Part shown: positions 42,802-51,700 of the stretch, in pieces
How positions within the stretch are numbered: position 1 is the first letter of the stretch
Layout: the number at the start of each line of letters is the position of its first letter
DNA from: Capsulimonas corticalis
Lineage (GTDB): Bacteria; Armatimonadota; Armatimonadia; Armatimonadales; Capsulimonadaceae
Reading direction: 5' to 3'
Assembly: GCF_003574315.2 (NCBI RefSeq)
Contig: NZ_AP025739.1
Location: 4,154,001 to 4,218,000 of the forward strand
Length of the DNA stretch: 64,000 bases
Notes under the pieces: generated by a model
The model's input: the letters and a program-made list of their open reading frames with translations, nothing else
Told to the model about the DNA's origin: nothing
Database searches by the model: none
Position numbers and translations under genes: made by a program

Positions 42802-42830
42802 ATATGCTCGGACATGTAATCCGAGCATAT
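42802..42830. promoter_or_regulatory. Perfect 11-bp inverted repeat over a start codon
   Basis: ATATGCTCGGA, seven-base spacer, TCCGAGCATAT. The second arm ends in the first two bases of the ATG at 42829. It could be an operator or a recombinase site, or an RNA hairpin that hides the start; the gene has no Shine-Dalgarno. Confidence 0.65.
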
Positions 42831-43053
42831 GAACCTCCCCATTCCAACCCCAGTGGAAATCAGCGACTTCAAGGCGATATATCTTCACTCGTTCGGCGTC
42901 GAGCTCAGCGACGCCGACGCGCGGGAGGCCGCCACGCGGACACTTCAACTCTTTTACCTCGGCACGTATGGCCTACTTCATCTACAATCGGAAAAGCCAG
43001 GAGGACGACGCCCGCCAGGTCCAGTCGATAGGCGACCAACGCAAGCTCAATGA
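42829..43053 (+). CDS. Small protein paired with the serine recombinase
   Basis: 74 residues; the first 55 (MNLPIPTPVEISDFKAIYLH, SFGVELSDADAREAATRTLQ, LFYLGTYG) match a small helical protein commonly found immediately upstream of large serine recombinases. Its 3' end overlaps the recombinase start by 86 bases in another frame, so coding is supported by context and pattern. Its role, perhaps in regulating recombinase expression or directionality, is unknown. Confidence 0.65.
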   Translation: MNLPIPTPVEISDFKAIYLHSFGVELSDADAREAATRTLQLFYLGTYGLLHLQSEKPGGRRPPGPVDRRPTQAQ

Positions 43054-44599
43054 GGAACTGGTCGAGCGCCTAGGCTTGGACGTGGTGGAATGCCTGGACG
43101 AGGCGATGTCAGCGAAGCGGCCCGGCCGCCCCGTCTTCAGCGAGATGCTGGAACGGATAGAGCGCGGCGAGGCGTCCGGCATCATCGCCTGGCACCCGGA
43201 TCGGCTCGCTCGCAACGCGGTGGACGCAGGCCGAATCATCGACCTGCTGGACACCGGCAGACTTACCGACCTCAAGTTTCACTCGTACACCTTCGAGAAC
43301 ACGCCGGAGGGCAAGTGGATGCTCCAGATCGTCCTCAGCCAGTCGAAGTACTTCGTGGACAAGCTCTCCAAGGACGTGGGGCGGGGAATGCGCAGCAAGC
43401 TGGAGAAGGGGCACTTCCCACACAGGGCGGGGCCTGGATACCTCAATGACAGGAACGATCGAACAATCGCGGTGGACCCGGAGCGCTTCCCGATGCTGCG
43501 GCGCGCGATCGAGACACTTCTGACGGGAGCGTACTCGGTTCCCCAGGTGCACTCCATTCTGAACAACGACTGGGGCTACAGGACCAGGAGGACGCGAAAG
43601 ACAGGGGGCGGGCCGTTGCCGCTTTCTAAGTTCTACACCTTTCTCTCGAACCGGTTCATCACCGGACAGATGGTTGTCAAAGGCGAGGTGTGGGAGGGGA
43701 AGCACCAACCGATGGTGACGGTGCAGGAGTTCGAACAGCTTCAGAGGATAATCAAAGGGGCAAGCATCCAGCCCCAGCGCTACGAGTTCGACTTCACCGG
43801 CGTCATCCGTTGCGGCATATGCGGCTGCCAGGTCACCGCCGACCAGCGCGTCAAGCACTACCCATCGACCGGCAACACCCGCAGGTACGTGTACTACCAC
43901 TGCACGAACAGCAAGGGCGGCTGCCGGAAGGTCAGCATTACTGAGCCCGAGATCGAACGGCAGATCGGCGACCTACTCGGCCGGGTCGAACTCAGCGAGG
44001 AGTTCAGGCAGTGGTGCCTGCGTCCAGCGAAGACATGGTTCGACCAGGAGAACGGGCGTGACTGTGCGTCACTCGATTCCCTACAGAAAGAACTTATGCT
44101 CGCCGAGCGGCGGAAGAGCGGGCTGATGTCGGATCGTCTGTTCAACCCGGATATCTACACCGCAGAAGAGTTCAAGTCGCAGAAGGAGATGCTGGACGGC
44201 GAGATCAACCAGCTGAAGTCCAGCATACGGCAGGCGGAGCAGAAGCTGGAAGAAGATCGAAAGACTATTGAGAACATCCTCGACTTCGCAGTCAACGCGC
44301 CGCGATGCTTTGCAACTGGAGATACGAAGACGCGCAAGCAGATCGCGATGCAGATGGGGGCAAAGTACCTTCTCACTCTGGGAAAGCTCGAAATAGTACC
44401 CCATCCTCTGCTCGTCCCCATCTTAACCTTCAAACCTCTCGAAAATGGCTCTGATAAATATAAAAGTGATGGTTTGAGGGACGTTGATCCCTCTTGGAGC
44501 ACCATTCGAGATGCTATTCTCACTCTGGTGAGGAATGGGGAGTACTCATTTCCCAGGTTAAGTCCCGCATCGTGTGGGAGTGGTTTGACGGAGCCATAG
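42968..44599 (+). CDS. Large serine recombinase/integrase
   Basis: 543 residues. The N-terminal resolvase domain holds the nucleophile Ser10 (YNRKSQEDD) and conserved Arg residues (AWHPDRLARNAVDAGRII). The Recombinase domain spans about 165-270 (GPGYLNDRNDRTIAVDPERF). A zinc ribbon follows (RCGICGCQVTA ... HCTNSKGGC), then the coiled coil (LDGEINQLKSSIRQAEQKLE) that controls directionality. All parts of a phage-type integrase are present with no lesion. It probably mobilised the element containing 41811-44599; attachment sites were not found. Confidence 0.92.
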   Translation: MAYFIYNRKSQEDDARQVQSIGDQRKLNEELVERLGLDVVECLDEAMSAKRPGRPVFSEMLERIERGEASGIIAWHPDRLARNAVDAGRIIDLLDTGRLTDLKFHSYTFENTPEGKWMLQIVLSQSKYFVDKLSKDVGRGMRSKLEKGHFPHRAGPGYLNDRNDRTIAVDPERFPMLRRAIETLLTGAYSVPQVHSILNNDWGYRTRRTRKTGGGPLPLSKFYTFLSNRFITGQMVVKGEVWEGKHQPMVTVQEFEQLQRIIKGASIQPQRYEFDFTGVIRCGICGCQVTADQRVKHYPSTGNTRRYVYYHCTNSKGGCRKVSITEPEIERQIGDLLGRVELSEEFRQWCLRPAKTWFDQENGRDCASLDSLQKELMLAERRKSGLMSDRLFNPDIYTAEEFKSQKEMLDGEINQLKSSIRQAEQKLEEDRKTIENILDFAVNAPRCFATGDTKTRKQIAMQMGAKYLLTLGKLEIVPHPLLVPILTFKPLENGSDKYKSDGLRDVDPSWSTIRDAILTLVRNGEYSFPRLSPASCGSGLTEP

Positions 44600-44811
44600 T
44601 TAGTTGATGCTCATATCCTCGGTTTGTGGATACTTAGATAAGCTGCAACGGCAGGCATAAGCGTAAAGTTCTAGAATAAAGCTGTCGCCAGCTCTATCTG
44701 CTGGTGGTCCCTTCGTGGCGTGAGAGGCGGTTGGAGCTATCGGCGGGTAACCAAAAGGTGTTATGTTTCGCCGCTGGAGCGAAGCGCCGCCACTCGCGCC
44801 CTCGATAACGA

Positions 44812-44838
44812 CATAACAGTATCGAGTGAAGAGCGTTG
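44812..44838. repeat. Left 27-bp target-site duplication of the IS at 44839
   Basis: Identical over 27 bases to 46280-46306; contains AGTATCGA. Confidence 0.9.
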
Positions 44839-46279
44839 TGTTCCTGCTCTGCGATTATGTCCGCTAAGTGTTCTGCGACTTTGTCCACTTTGTGCTAGGG
44901 AGCCGCCGCATGAAGCCATGCCCTTCTTCTGGCGGCGGCGGTTGGATCGCAGGGCTGAGATTTCGGAGTTTCAGACAGAGATTTCGGAGTTTCAGGTGAG
45001 GATTGTTCGGGCTTTGCCTTCGCAGGCGCGACGGACGCAAGGCGATATTCGAGCCGCTTCTTCCCATCGTAGAGGTGAAGCTGGCCTTCGGGATTTACTC
45101 GAACGCTTACTTTTTGACCCGCCAGCGAGCGGCTGCGTGAGGCGGCGGTAATTTGGTAGACTTTGCCCTCAAAACTCACCGTGTGGTCCGCTTTGACAGT
45201 GCGAGTTTCCTGCATGCTGAAATAGTAGTCCAGATCAAAACTCGGCTCTAACGCAATGAAAGCCGAGTGGGGATCGGCCGCTTCGATGCCGAACTGAGCA
45301 TTGTGTTTCGCGATGAACGCAGGCAAAAATGCATTCGCCTCCTCCATGGTCGAGATGCCGGCCAAACGCATTTCTTTCCAAACGCATTTCTTTGACGAGC
45401 CGATCTTGGAACGTACTCCAAAGCCGCTCGATCCGCCCTTTGGCTTGTGGAGAGTGGGCGGCGATGCTCTCAATGCCCAGATCATGGAGCACCTTCTGGA
45501 CGTGGCTCATGGGGATTTGCCCAGCCAGTTCGTCCTCGATTGTGGCCTTCTTGGGCGATCTCAAGATCGTGTGCTTGTCATGGTAGTAGCTTGCGGGCAA
45601 GCCATACGCGATAGCGATTTCGCGGAACAGAAACAAATAGCCAGCGGCATCTTCGTTCGGGCGAAAATGGGCATGCAGGACATGGTTGTCGGCGTCATCG
45701 ATTGCGCCCATCAAACACAGGCGATGCCCACGTCCTTCGAGCCAATCGTGCGGGGAACCGTCGATCTGCACCATCATGCCCGAAGCGGCTTTGCGCAAAC
45801 GTCGGCGACGCACAACGCCGCGCGCAGGCTTTGCTTCTTTAGCCTGTGGGAGGGCTTTGGGATGAAGAAGCTTGTGCAAGGTGGAGCGGCCGATCTGGAT
45901 GCCATCGTTGACGGCCAGCAAGTCACGCGTGTGGCAAACATTGAACCCATGGTAGGGTCCGCCGGTGCTGGTGAGAGCAAGGATCCGTGTCCGTATGTCT
46001 GGGTCGAGGATATTGTGTGGTTTTCGGCGGCGTTTGCCGTGTGGGATCGCATTTACTCCGTCCGCCAGGAAGCGTTTGAGCTTACGCCGTACTTGGCGCG
46101 ACGAGAGCCCAAGAAGTTCTGTGGTTCGCTCCACGGTGATCTGGTGAGCTGCCAGCCGAGTAAGCAGATCGATGGTTCTTTGTTCCGAGGCAGTCAACGT
46201 CAATATCTCCATTCCTTAAGGTTCGACGAGGACACAATCGCAGAACACTTAAGGAGGACATATTCGCGGAACAGTAACA
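44839..46279 (-). mobile_element. IS with very long target duplication (IS1202-like), copy 2, frameshifted
   Basis: A 1441-base element starting TGTTCCTGCTCTGCGA and ending, inverted, TGTTACTGTTCCGCGA. It is bounded by a perfect 27-base direct repeat. Homologous to 13081-14408. Confidence 0.9.
44895..46212 (-). pseudogene. DDE transposase of the IS1202-like element, broken by a 16-bp duplication
   Basis: From the start at 46212: double helix-turn-helix (LLGLSSRQVRRKLKRFL; VCHTRDLLAVNDGIQIGRST), then MVQIDGSPHDWLEGRGH and GAIDDADNHV (first and second Asp), and AAHSPQAKGRIERLWSTFQD (Glu). At 45362-45393 the same 16 bases occur twice in tandem, shifting the frame by one; the second frame continues STMEEANAFLPAFIAKHNAQ to a stop at 44895. 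Removing one copy would give about 435 residues. It is intact apart from this duplication. Confidence 0.9.
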
Positions 46280-46306
46280 CATAACAGTATCGAGTGAAGA
46301 GCGTTG
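46280..46306. repeat. Right 27-bp target-site duplication of the IS at 44839
   Basis: Identical to 44812-44838; followed directly by TTGAC, as in the first IS. Confidence 0.9.
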
Positions 46307-46367
46307 TTGACTCTGCCGCCCGTCCCTGCTAGATTCGCCGTGGTCTTCCAATTTCTAACGTCAATCC

Positions 46368-46793
46368 ATGTTTCAGCCATCATCCATTGATGAACCCTTT
46401 GTTCTTGCAGTCTCTGTAACCGAGGTGAAGCGCTCTCAGGACCGGAGCGAGGAGCTCTTCGGCGTCAAGCCGGAGCTGCGCCTCATCCGTGAGATGTACG
46501 ATTGCGCGAAAGGCATAGCGGGCCTGAAACGCCTCAGTGGGATAACGCACAATATTGATGAGGTGCTTGCTGGCGCAACTGACAAAGATCCCTATATCCG
46601 GATAGAAGCACCTGGCGGTCAAATCACAATTGCGACGCGGTTCATCCCCGGTCCTCGACCTCACTACGATCTGCAAATATCGGGTTTAGCCTCGCTACGG
46701 ATGTTCGTGACCTCAGAACAGTTCGAGCTAGGGTTGCAGGCAGTGTTTGACCAGATTGTCGTCCTGTTGGAGATGCAAGATATGCGGCAGTAG
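46368..46793 (+). CDS. Hypothetical protein
   Basis: 141 residues with balanced composition (VLAVSVTEVKRSQDRSEELF, AKGIAGLKRLSGITHNIDEV, GGQITIATRFIPGPRPHYDL) and an all alpha/beta look. No Shine-Dalgarno before the ATG. It lies just right of the IS target duplication, so its promoter may have been altered by the insertion. Not recognised. Confidence 0.55.
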   Translation: MFQPSSIDEPFVLAVSVTEVKRSQDRSEELFGVKPELRLIREMYDCAKGIAGLKRLSGITHNIDEVLAGATDKDPYIRIEAPGGQITIATRFIPGPRPHYDLQISGLASLRMFVTSEQFELGLQAVFDQIVVLLEMQDMRQ

Positions 46794-47140
46794 GGACAGG
46801 ACATGAAAGCTCTGAAAGTCCAAGTTATGTCGCTTCGGTAGCAATGCCTATTCGTCATTGTTTCATTTGGGATTCGCGACGGTGCGAGATACGAACGAAG
46901 CTGTACATATATGAGATGTTGTTCCCTGAGCTTGGGTTTCTTGCTGAGGAGGAAGGCTTGGCCACTTCCGTTGAGGCTTCGTTCTCAAAGAAGTGTAAAA
47001 TAGACCCCCAAGGATAGTTCTGAGCCTCCATCTGAACGGGGTGGCGGCAAATGGATAAAGTCTAGATAATCGATGAGACACGCATCTACTCGCAAAGGTT
47101 ACAGTCAATTTCAAACGCCGTTCTGCAAATAGCCGTCTCA

Positions 47141-47169
47141 TTGACACTCTGTTTCCGTCATGGTATCGT
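47141..47169 (+). promoter_or_regulatory. Promoter of the toxin-antitoxin pair
   Basis: TTGACA, 17 bases, TATCGT, about 53 bases before the antitoxin start. The stretch 46794-47140 holds no other feature I can support. Confidence 0.6.
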
Positions 47170-47221
47170 ATCAGTAACTGCGTGCAGATACATGCAGGAA
47201 CGCAAATCCAAAAGGAGAACC

Positions 47222-47503
47222 ATGGGAATGTCACTTCTCATCAACGCCCCCGCCGTCGAGCAGCGCCTAGCGCAGGAAGCTCAGCGCCACGGCGTCCCGG
47301 CCGAGGATTACGCCGTACATATCCTATCGACGCATCTGGAGCCGCTGAACGGCGCTGTCGCTCTACTTCAGCCGTACCATGCGACAGCGACGGCGGAGGA
47401 ATGGACTCAGAAGTTTGATGAGTGGGTCGAGGGCCATCCGCAGCACGAAGCGTTGCCCGAGGGCGCTTTTGACCGCGCGTCCTTCTACGAAGGGCGGTCA
47501 TAA
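47222..47503 (+). CDS. Antitoxin of a VapBC-like pair
   Basis: 93 residues starting after AAAAGGAGAACC. The N-terminal part (LINAPAVEQRLAQEAQRHGV, PAEDYAVHIL) is the amphipathic ribbon/helix seen in many PIN-toxin antitoxins, and the C-terminal part (EEWTQKFDEWVEGHPQHEAL, FDRASFYEGR) ends with the F-R-S-Y-R-type toxin-wrapping motif. Its stop shares one base with the toxin start, as usual for such operons. Confidence 0.7.
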   Translation: MGMSLLINAPAVEQRLAQEAQRHGVPAEDYAVHILSTHLEPLNGAVALLQPYHATATAEEWTQKFDEWVEGHPQHEALPEGAFDRASFYEGRS

Positions 47504-47949
47504 TGCCTTACTGTTTGGACACGAATGTCCTCCTGCGGTGGACCGAGCCGGGTACGCCGATGTGCGAGCAGGCGCGCGTTGCCGTGAAGGCGCTAAGAGC
47601 CCAGGGCGAGGCAGTCTCGATCCTGCCTCAGAACATCGTCGAGTTCTGGGCGGCCGCGACGCGCCCTCCCTCCGCCAACGGCCTGGGGCTGACGCCCGCG
47701 CAGGCCGACGCTGAGATCGGCAAGCTCGAAGCGCTCTTTCCGCTGCTTGCCGACACCCCGATGATTCACCCGGAATGGCGCAGACTCGTGGTTTCCTGCG
47801 GCGTCAGCGGCATCCAGGCGCACGACGCCCGGATCGCGGCCGCGCTCCGAACCCACGGCGTGACGCATCTGCTAACATTCAACGTCCGCGACTTCAAGCG
47901 CTACGGCGTCAGCGCCGTTCTTCCCCTGGACGTTCCGATCGCTCCCTGA
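47503..47949 (+). CDS. vapC: VapC-like PIN-domain toxin ribonuclease
   Basis: 148 residues. PIN-domain acidic residues are in place: LDTNVLLRW (first Asp), the Glu in NIVEFWAAATRP, the Asp in GIQAHDARIAAALRTHG, and the last region LLTFNVRDFKRYGV (N-x-x-D-F). The toxin should be a Mg-dependent ribonuclease held by the preceding antitoxin. It may stabilise the island. A terminator follows at 47972-47996. Confidence 0.85.
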   Translation: MPYCLDTNVLLRWTEPGTPMCEQARVAVKALRAQGEAVSILPQNIVEFWAAATRPPSANGLGLTPAQADAEIGKLEALFPLLADTPMIHPEWRRLVVSCGVSGIQAHDARIAAALRTHGVTHLLTFNVRDFKRYGVSAVLPLDVPIAP

Positions 47950-47971
47950 TCGGCCGATCCTCCATCCAGAA

Positions 47972-47996
47972 GCCGTCTCCCAGTGAGGCGGTCTTT
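47972..47996 (+). terminator. Terminator after vapC
   Basis: GCCGTCTC, loop CCAGT, GAGGCGGT, then CTTTT, with two G-U pairs. Confidence 0.65.
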
Positions 47997-48084
47997 TGTA
48001 GAGCACGTTCATTCGCCTCCTCACGCCGCCGACGCCATCAATTCCGCCGATACGTGAGAGCCCGAAAATATATTGCTCGTAGGG

Positions 48085-48115
48085 TTGACAATTCCATTTT
48101 CCTCCTGGGTATAAT
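48085..48115 (+). promoter_or_regulatory. Promoter-like site upstream of the vWA/kinase/CRISPR cluster
   Basis: TTGACA, 19 bases, TATAAT; perfect boxes but long spacing. It lies 259 bases before the first gene, with no other gene in between, so a long leader is implied if used. Confidence 0.5.
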
Positions 48116-48373
48116 CCTGTCGTTGCCGCCTATGGTGGCGACACGCCCGGCTCTCATGCCGAGCATCCAGGCGGAAGCACCGTGCTTCGCCTGACCCGGT
48201 GGGCCTCACAGGCCTGCCTCCTGAAAATGGCGTCCGATGGACGCCCTCTCAATTCGATGACTTCCCATGGGAAGCCGTCGTCAACGAACAATCGCAGATG
48301 GACTCCAAGTATCTCTTTCCCAGGGATAGTTGCGTCTGCCGTTCGCAGAGATCACATCAGGAGGAACCGGACC

Positions 48374-49807
48374 ATGACCACGCACATCAATTCTGAAATT
48401 ATTGACCGACTGTACCGTCTTGCGTCGCGGCTTCGCAGAGAGTGGGCGAACGTGCCGCTGCGAGAGGACTTCGACACGTCGATGGTCCTGGCTGTGGTGC
48501 GAACTATCGATCTCCGTGGGAGTTGCCGGAAGGATGGAACGCGGCGCACGCTGGCGGAACAGGGGGAGTTTGCCGAAGCTCTGCTGAGGCGTTACTGGCT
48601 CAAGAGCGCGCAGCGAGACCATGCTCGTTACAGGGGAAAGTGTGCCCTTGGCTTCAGCGATGTCTCGGTCGAGGAAATCGCCGAACTTCCGGGGTGTTCC
48701 TCGCTCTACGACGCCCTCCGGCATGACATCTCCGGCGGCGAATCGGGAAGGGAGGTCGCCCGGTTCCTGGAGGGATGTGACTGGAGACGGGAACAGGTCT
48801 GGGCCATGGTTTGGTGGCTTACCGGCAGGCAATGGGACGACATCGCTTGGCTGCTTGAAGACCGGTTCGAGCTCACGCTTCCCACGGAGACGGTTCGGCA
48901 GTGGCAGAAGAAATTTTCCCGAGCCCTTCCCAGCGTCCGCGCCCATCTGAGCGGTGCACCGCAGGACGGCCCGGCGGAACAATCTTCTCAATGCGCGCCG
49001 CAGTCAAATCGAATTTCGGCGCATCAAAATAATTTATCGCAATCTTCCACGGATCTCGTCGCTGCCGGCATTGGAAAGATGAAAGACCAGAAGAGCTGGT
49101 ATATCGCTCGGAAGTCCAATTCATATCTTCAACAGGGGAATAAAATGAAAAATATTACTATTGTTATCGCTATTAGGGCAATACAATTACTCTCTGTGAG
49201 TGCTCTCGTGTCATCCATACTCGTCGGCTGTTCGCAGGAACGTCGAGGAGGAGCTTCTGACGGCCTAACAGTCGTCGCGGGGCTGGACGCTTCGATCTCA
49301 TGGCGCGACCGGCTTGGCCAGGGCGTTATGTGTGTCGCCGCTCAGGCGCAGACCATGGACGGGGCGCGGGACCACATGATCCTTTATAGGATGGAGAGGA
49401 CCGCTGAGGAGTTCACTGGCGAAGATGCCCTGGGTGACCCCGACGCCCTCGAAGACGAAGTCATCAGCCAGCTGCGGGATCGCCCACAGGTCAACGGGAC
49501 GTTTCCGGCGGCATACCTTCGCCAGGCGGCGGACGCTGCGTCCAAATCCCAGGGGCCGGTTGTCGTAGAGCTCTTCAGCGATGCGGATAACGACGATGGC
49601 TCCCCTCAGACGCGAGCGGAACTGCGCCGGATAGGAGCGAGGCTCGCGGCGAACCGCCGCGTCAAAGCCGTCTGGTTCCTTGGGATCACGCGTCATAACA
49701 CGGCCTACTGGCGAAGCGTGCTCTCCCCGCTTGGGGAACGTCTGCACTTCTGCGCGGCGGACGAAATGACGCCGGACAACGCAGTCAAGGCCGTGTCGTC
49801 ACGGTAG
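48374..49807 (+). CDS. Helix-turn-helix protein joined in frame to a vWA-like lipoprotein
   Basis: The frame from the ATG at 48374 (AGGAGG before it) is open for 477 codons. Residues 1-200 look like a sigma-factor-type helical DNA-binding protein (FAEALLRRYWLKSAQRDHAR; WDDIAWLLEDRFELTLPTET, VRQWQKKF). After a Ser/Gln-rich linker an in-frame ATG at 49145 with AGGGGAA before it begins a classic lipoprotein signal ending LVSSILVGC. The following domain is vWA-like with the MIDAS motif GLDASIS and VVVELFSDADNDD. So either one membrane-anchored protein or two genes with no stop between them; the internal start makes two products likely. Neighbours include a kinase and an FHA protein. Confidence 0.6.
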   Translation: MTTHINSEIIDRLYRLASRLRREWANVPLREDFDTSMVLAVVRTIDLRGSCRKDGTRRTLAEQGEFAEALLRRYWLKSAQRDHARYRGKCALGFSDVSVEEIAELPGCSSLYDALRHDISGGESGREVARFLEGCDWRREQVWAMVWWLTGRQWDDIAWLLEDRFELTLPTETVRQWQKKFSRALPSVRAHLSGAPQDGPAEQSSQCAPQSNRISAHQNNLSQSSTDLVAAGIGKMKDQKSWYIARKSNSYLQQGNKMKNITIVIAIRAIQLLSVSALVSSILVGCSQERRGGASDGLTVVAGLDASISWRDRLGQGVMCVAAQAQTMDGARDHMILYRMERTAEEFTGEDALGDPDALEDEVISQLRDRPQVNGTFPAAYLRQAADAASKSQGPVVVELFSDADNDDGSPQTRAELRRIGARLAANRRVKAVWFLGITRHNTAYWRSVLSPLGERLHFCAADEMTPDNAVKAVSSR

Positions 49808-49874
49808 AGCGATATTTCTGCCGACCGCCTCAAAACACCGCACTTTCGGAATTGACCATACGGAGGACATTACG

Positions 49875-51509
49875 ATGACGACACCAGCGAACGCTAACGG
49901 ACACGACCGCATTGCCGATAGCAACAAGGAGATCATGACCATGAACAGCGCTTTCAGCCCTCAGAACGGATCGGCCAGCCTGACAGGCGGTGGATCTGCA
50001 GACTACATCAACAGCGCGCCCACGGCCAGCACCGCCGCAACTGCGCTCCCAGTCCCCGCAAGGGCTCCGCACCCACGGATGGATTGGATCCCAAGACTGC
50101 GTGATCGATGGGGAAACCGCCTGGCATGGGGATACGCTTATTCGCTGCCGGTCATGGGCGAGGCCAAGATCGCCGATACGGCACGCGAGGCGGCGCTGCT
50201 ACGCATCGAGCAGGAGCACCCGCTCCTCGCGGGCGACATCCGCGACTGCCACGACCGCGAACTCATGCCAGCCAGGAAAGAGCATGAGAAGGCCATCGCT
50301 TACGAGCACAGTGAGCTTGCGCGGCGCAACGCCGAGGCGCGCACGGTTAACGATATGCTGGTAGTGGAGCGAGCGGACTGGGAGGCCCGGCGTGACGCCG
50401 CCACCGAACCGCATGTCGCAGATGTCAGGAACATTGAGGATCATCTTCTGCCGACCGCACATGAGACGACGGGGCGCATCGTCGCCGCTGCGGGTGGCTT
50501 CTATGATCCGGAAAACCCGTCGGACGCCTGCGTACTCCGGCATGAGCGCCGCCCGCTGGAGACGATTGCGGCTGAGCTGAAGCTGCCGTGGGCTCCGGGA
50601 GACTCCGAGGAAACGCGCGCTTCCGTCTGGACCTGGGTCTGTATCTGCGCAACGGGCGTCCTATTGGGGATTGGCCTTGGCCTCGCCGTTCATATGCTCG
50701 CCCCCTATACCCTCCTCACTAAGTGGCCGGTCACGCTTGGCTGCGCGGCGGTGGGTATTCCGCTCGCTTACGCCATGAAGCAGGCGATCTGCGGCGCCTG
50801 GAGGCATGCCGGCCAGAACTACTATTCGCGGCAGCCAGGAACCAAATGGGGATTGTTCCTCGCCGGGGCATTCCTGCGAACGGCGCTCATCATCACGGCG
50901 GAAGTGTGCATGGAGCGCCAGGGCCTGCTGGGAGTAATGAATCGGAACGCATCGGCAGCGGCCCTGTCCTCTGGAACTGCCGGAATCTCGGTCATGGATC
51001 AGCTTGTGTCGTGGATCATCCCGCTGGTCATCTCCACGCCGCTGCTCTTCTGGGCCAAGGATCAGGGTTACCTCAAAGGGCGCCGCCATGAAGTCGACTG
51101 CCGGCTGCGTGAGCGGCAGGAGGAGGTATGGCGCGAGGAGGATGCCGAGCGCCGGTCTGATCCCCGCGTTATCGCCGCTCTGGAAGCAATCTCGCACGTC
51201 CGTATGCTGATTGGACGGCGCGCCGCCCTGCAGGGACGAATCGCAGAGATCACGGCGCCATTTGAGAACCGGATCGCTGAGATCCTGGCGCGCCGCCTGG
51301 CGACGTCGGAGGAACTGTCTCTGGATGCGAAGCACCGGATCCAGGAGATCGGAGACAACGTGTTAGGCGCGCAGGAAAAGTTCAATAACCTCTGGGAGCA
51401 GGCGCGCTGGGAAGTGGAGCCGTCAGGCTCCTGCTGGGCCCGTTTCTGGCGTGACGTGTTCGGTCCGCGCCGCGCAGGGCGAAAAAGCCGCGAGCGTCTC
51501 TTGAAGTAG
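49875..51509 (+). CDS. Coiled-coil membrane protein of the kinase cluster
   Basis: 544 residues, GGAGG before the ATG. A Ser/Thr/Ala-rich N terminus (1-75) is followed by a helical region (95-215, rich in Glu/Arg), then two to four hydrophobic segments (WVCICATGVLLGIGLGLAVH; LGCAAVGIPLAYAM; LFLAGAFLRTALIITAEV; LVSWIIPLVISTPLLFWA) and a long C-terminal coiled coil (RERQEEVWREEDAERRSDPR onward). It appears to be an inner-membrane scaffold. I do not recognise the family; position between the vWA and kinase genes, all in one direction, suggests one complex. Confidence 0.6.
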   Translation: MTTPANANGHDRIADSNKEIMTMNSAFSPQNGSASLTGGGSADYINSAPTASTAATALPVPARAPHPRMDWIPRLRDRWGNRLAWGYAYSLPVMGEAKIADTAREAALLRIEQEHPLLAGDIRDCHDRELMPARKEHEKAIAYEHSELARRNAEARTVNDMLVVERADWEARRDAATEPHVADVRNIEDHLLPTAHETTGRIVAAAGGFYDPENPSDACVLRHERRPLETIAAELKLPWAPGDSEETRASVWTWVCICATGVLLGIGLGLAVHMLAPYTLLTKWPVTLGCAAVGIPLAYAMKQAICGAWRHAGQNYYSRQPGTKWGLFLAGAFLRTALIITAEVCMERQGLLGVMNRNASAAALSSGTAGISVMDQLVSWIIPLVISTPLLFWAKDQGYLKGRRHEVDCRLRERQEEVWREEDAERRSDPRVIAALEAISHVRMLIGRRAALQGRIAEITAPFENRIAEILARRLATSEELSLDAKHRIQEIGDNVLGAQEKFNNLWEQARWEVEPSGSCWARFWRDVFGPRRAGRKSRERLLK

Positions 51510-51700
51510 TATGCATGTGCTCTTCAGAAACCGCTCATAGGGCTGTCAGGTGAGGCGGCAGGGCTGAGCCCATACGGCCGTTCGCAGTTCGGGTTCATTT
51601 CCTGGCGGCTCCACCAGTTTCTGGCATTTGTGGAACGGGCATTTGTGGAAACGGCATGTCATTTCGAGAAGATGGAAAGCATGTATTAGGAGATGGAAAC

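Noticed and set aside
43109-43900. Minus-strand frame of 263 codons
   Set aside because: Shadow of the serine recombinase.
46863-47234. Minus-strand frame of 123 codons upstream of the toxin-antitoxin genes
   Set aside because: Composition is not protein-like, and it overlaps the well-formed TTGACA/TATCGT promoter.
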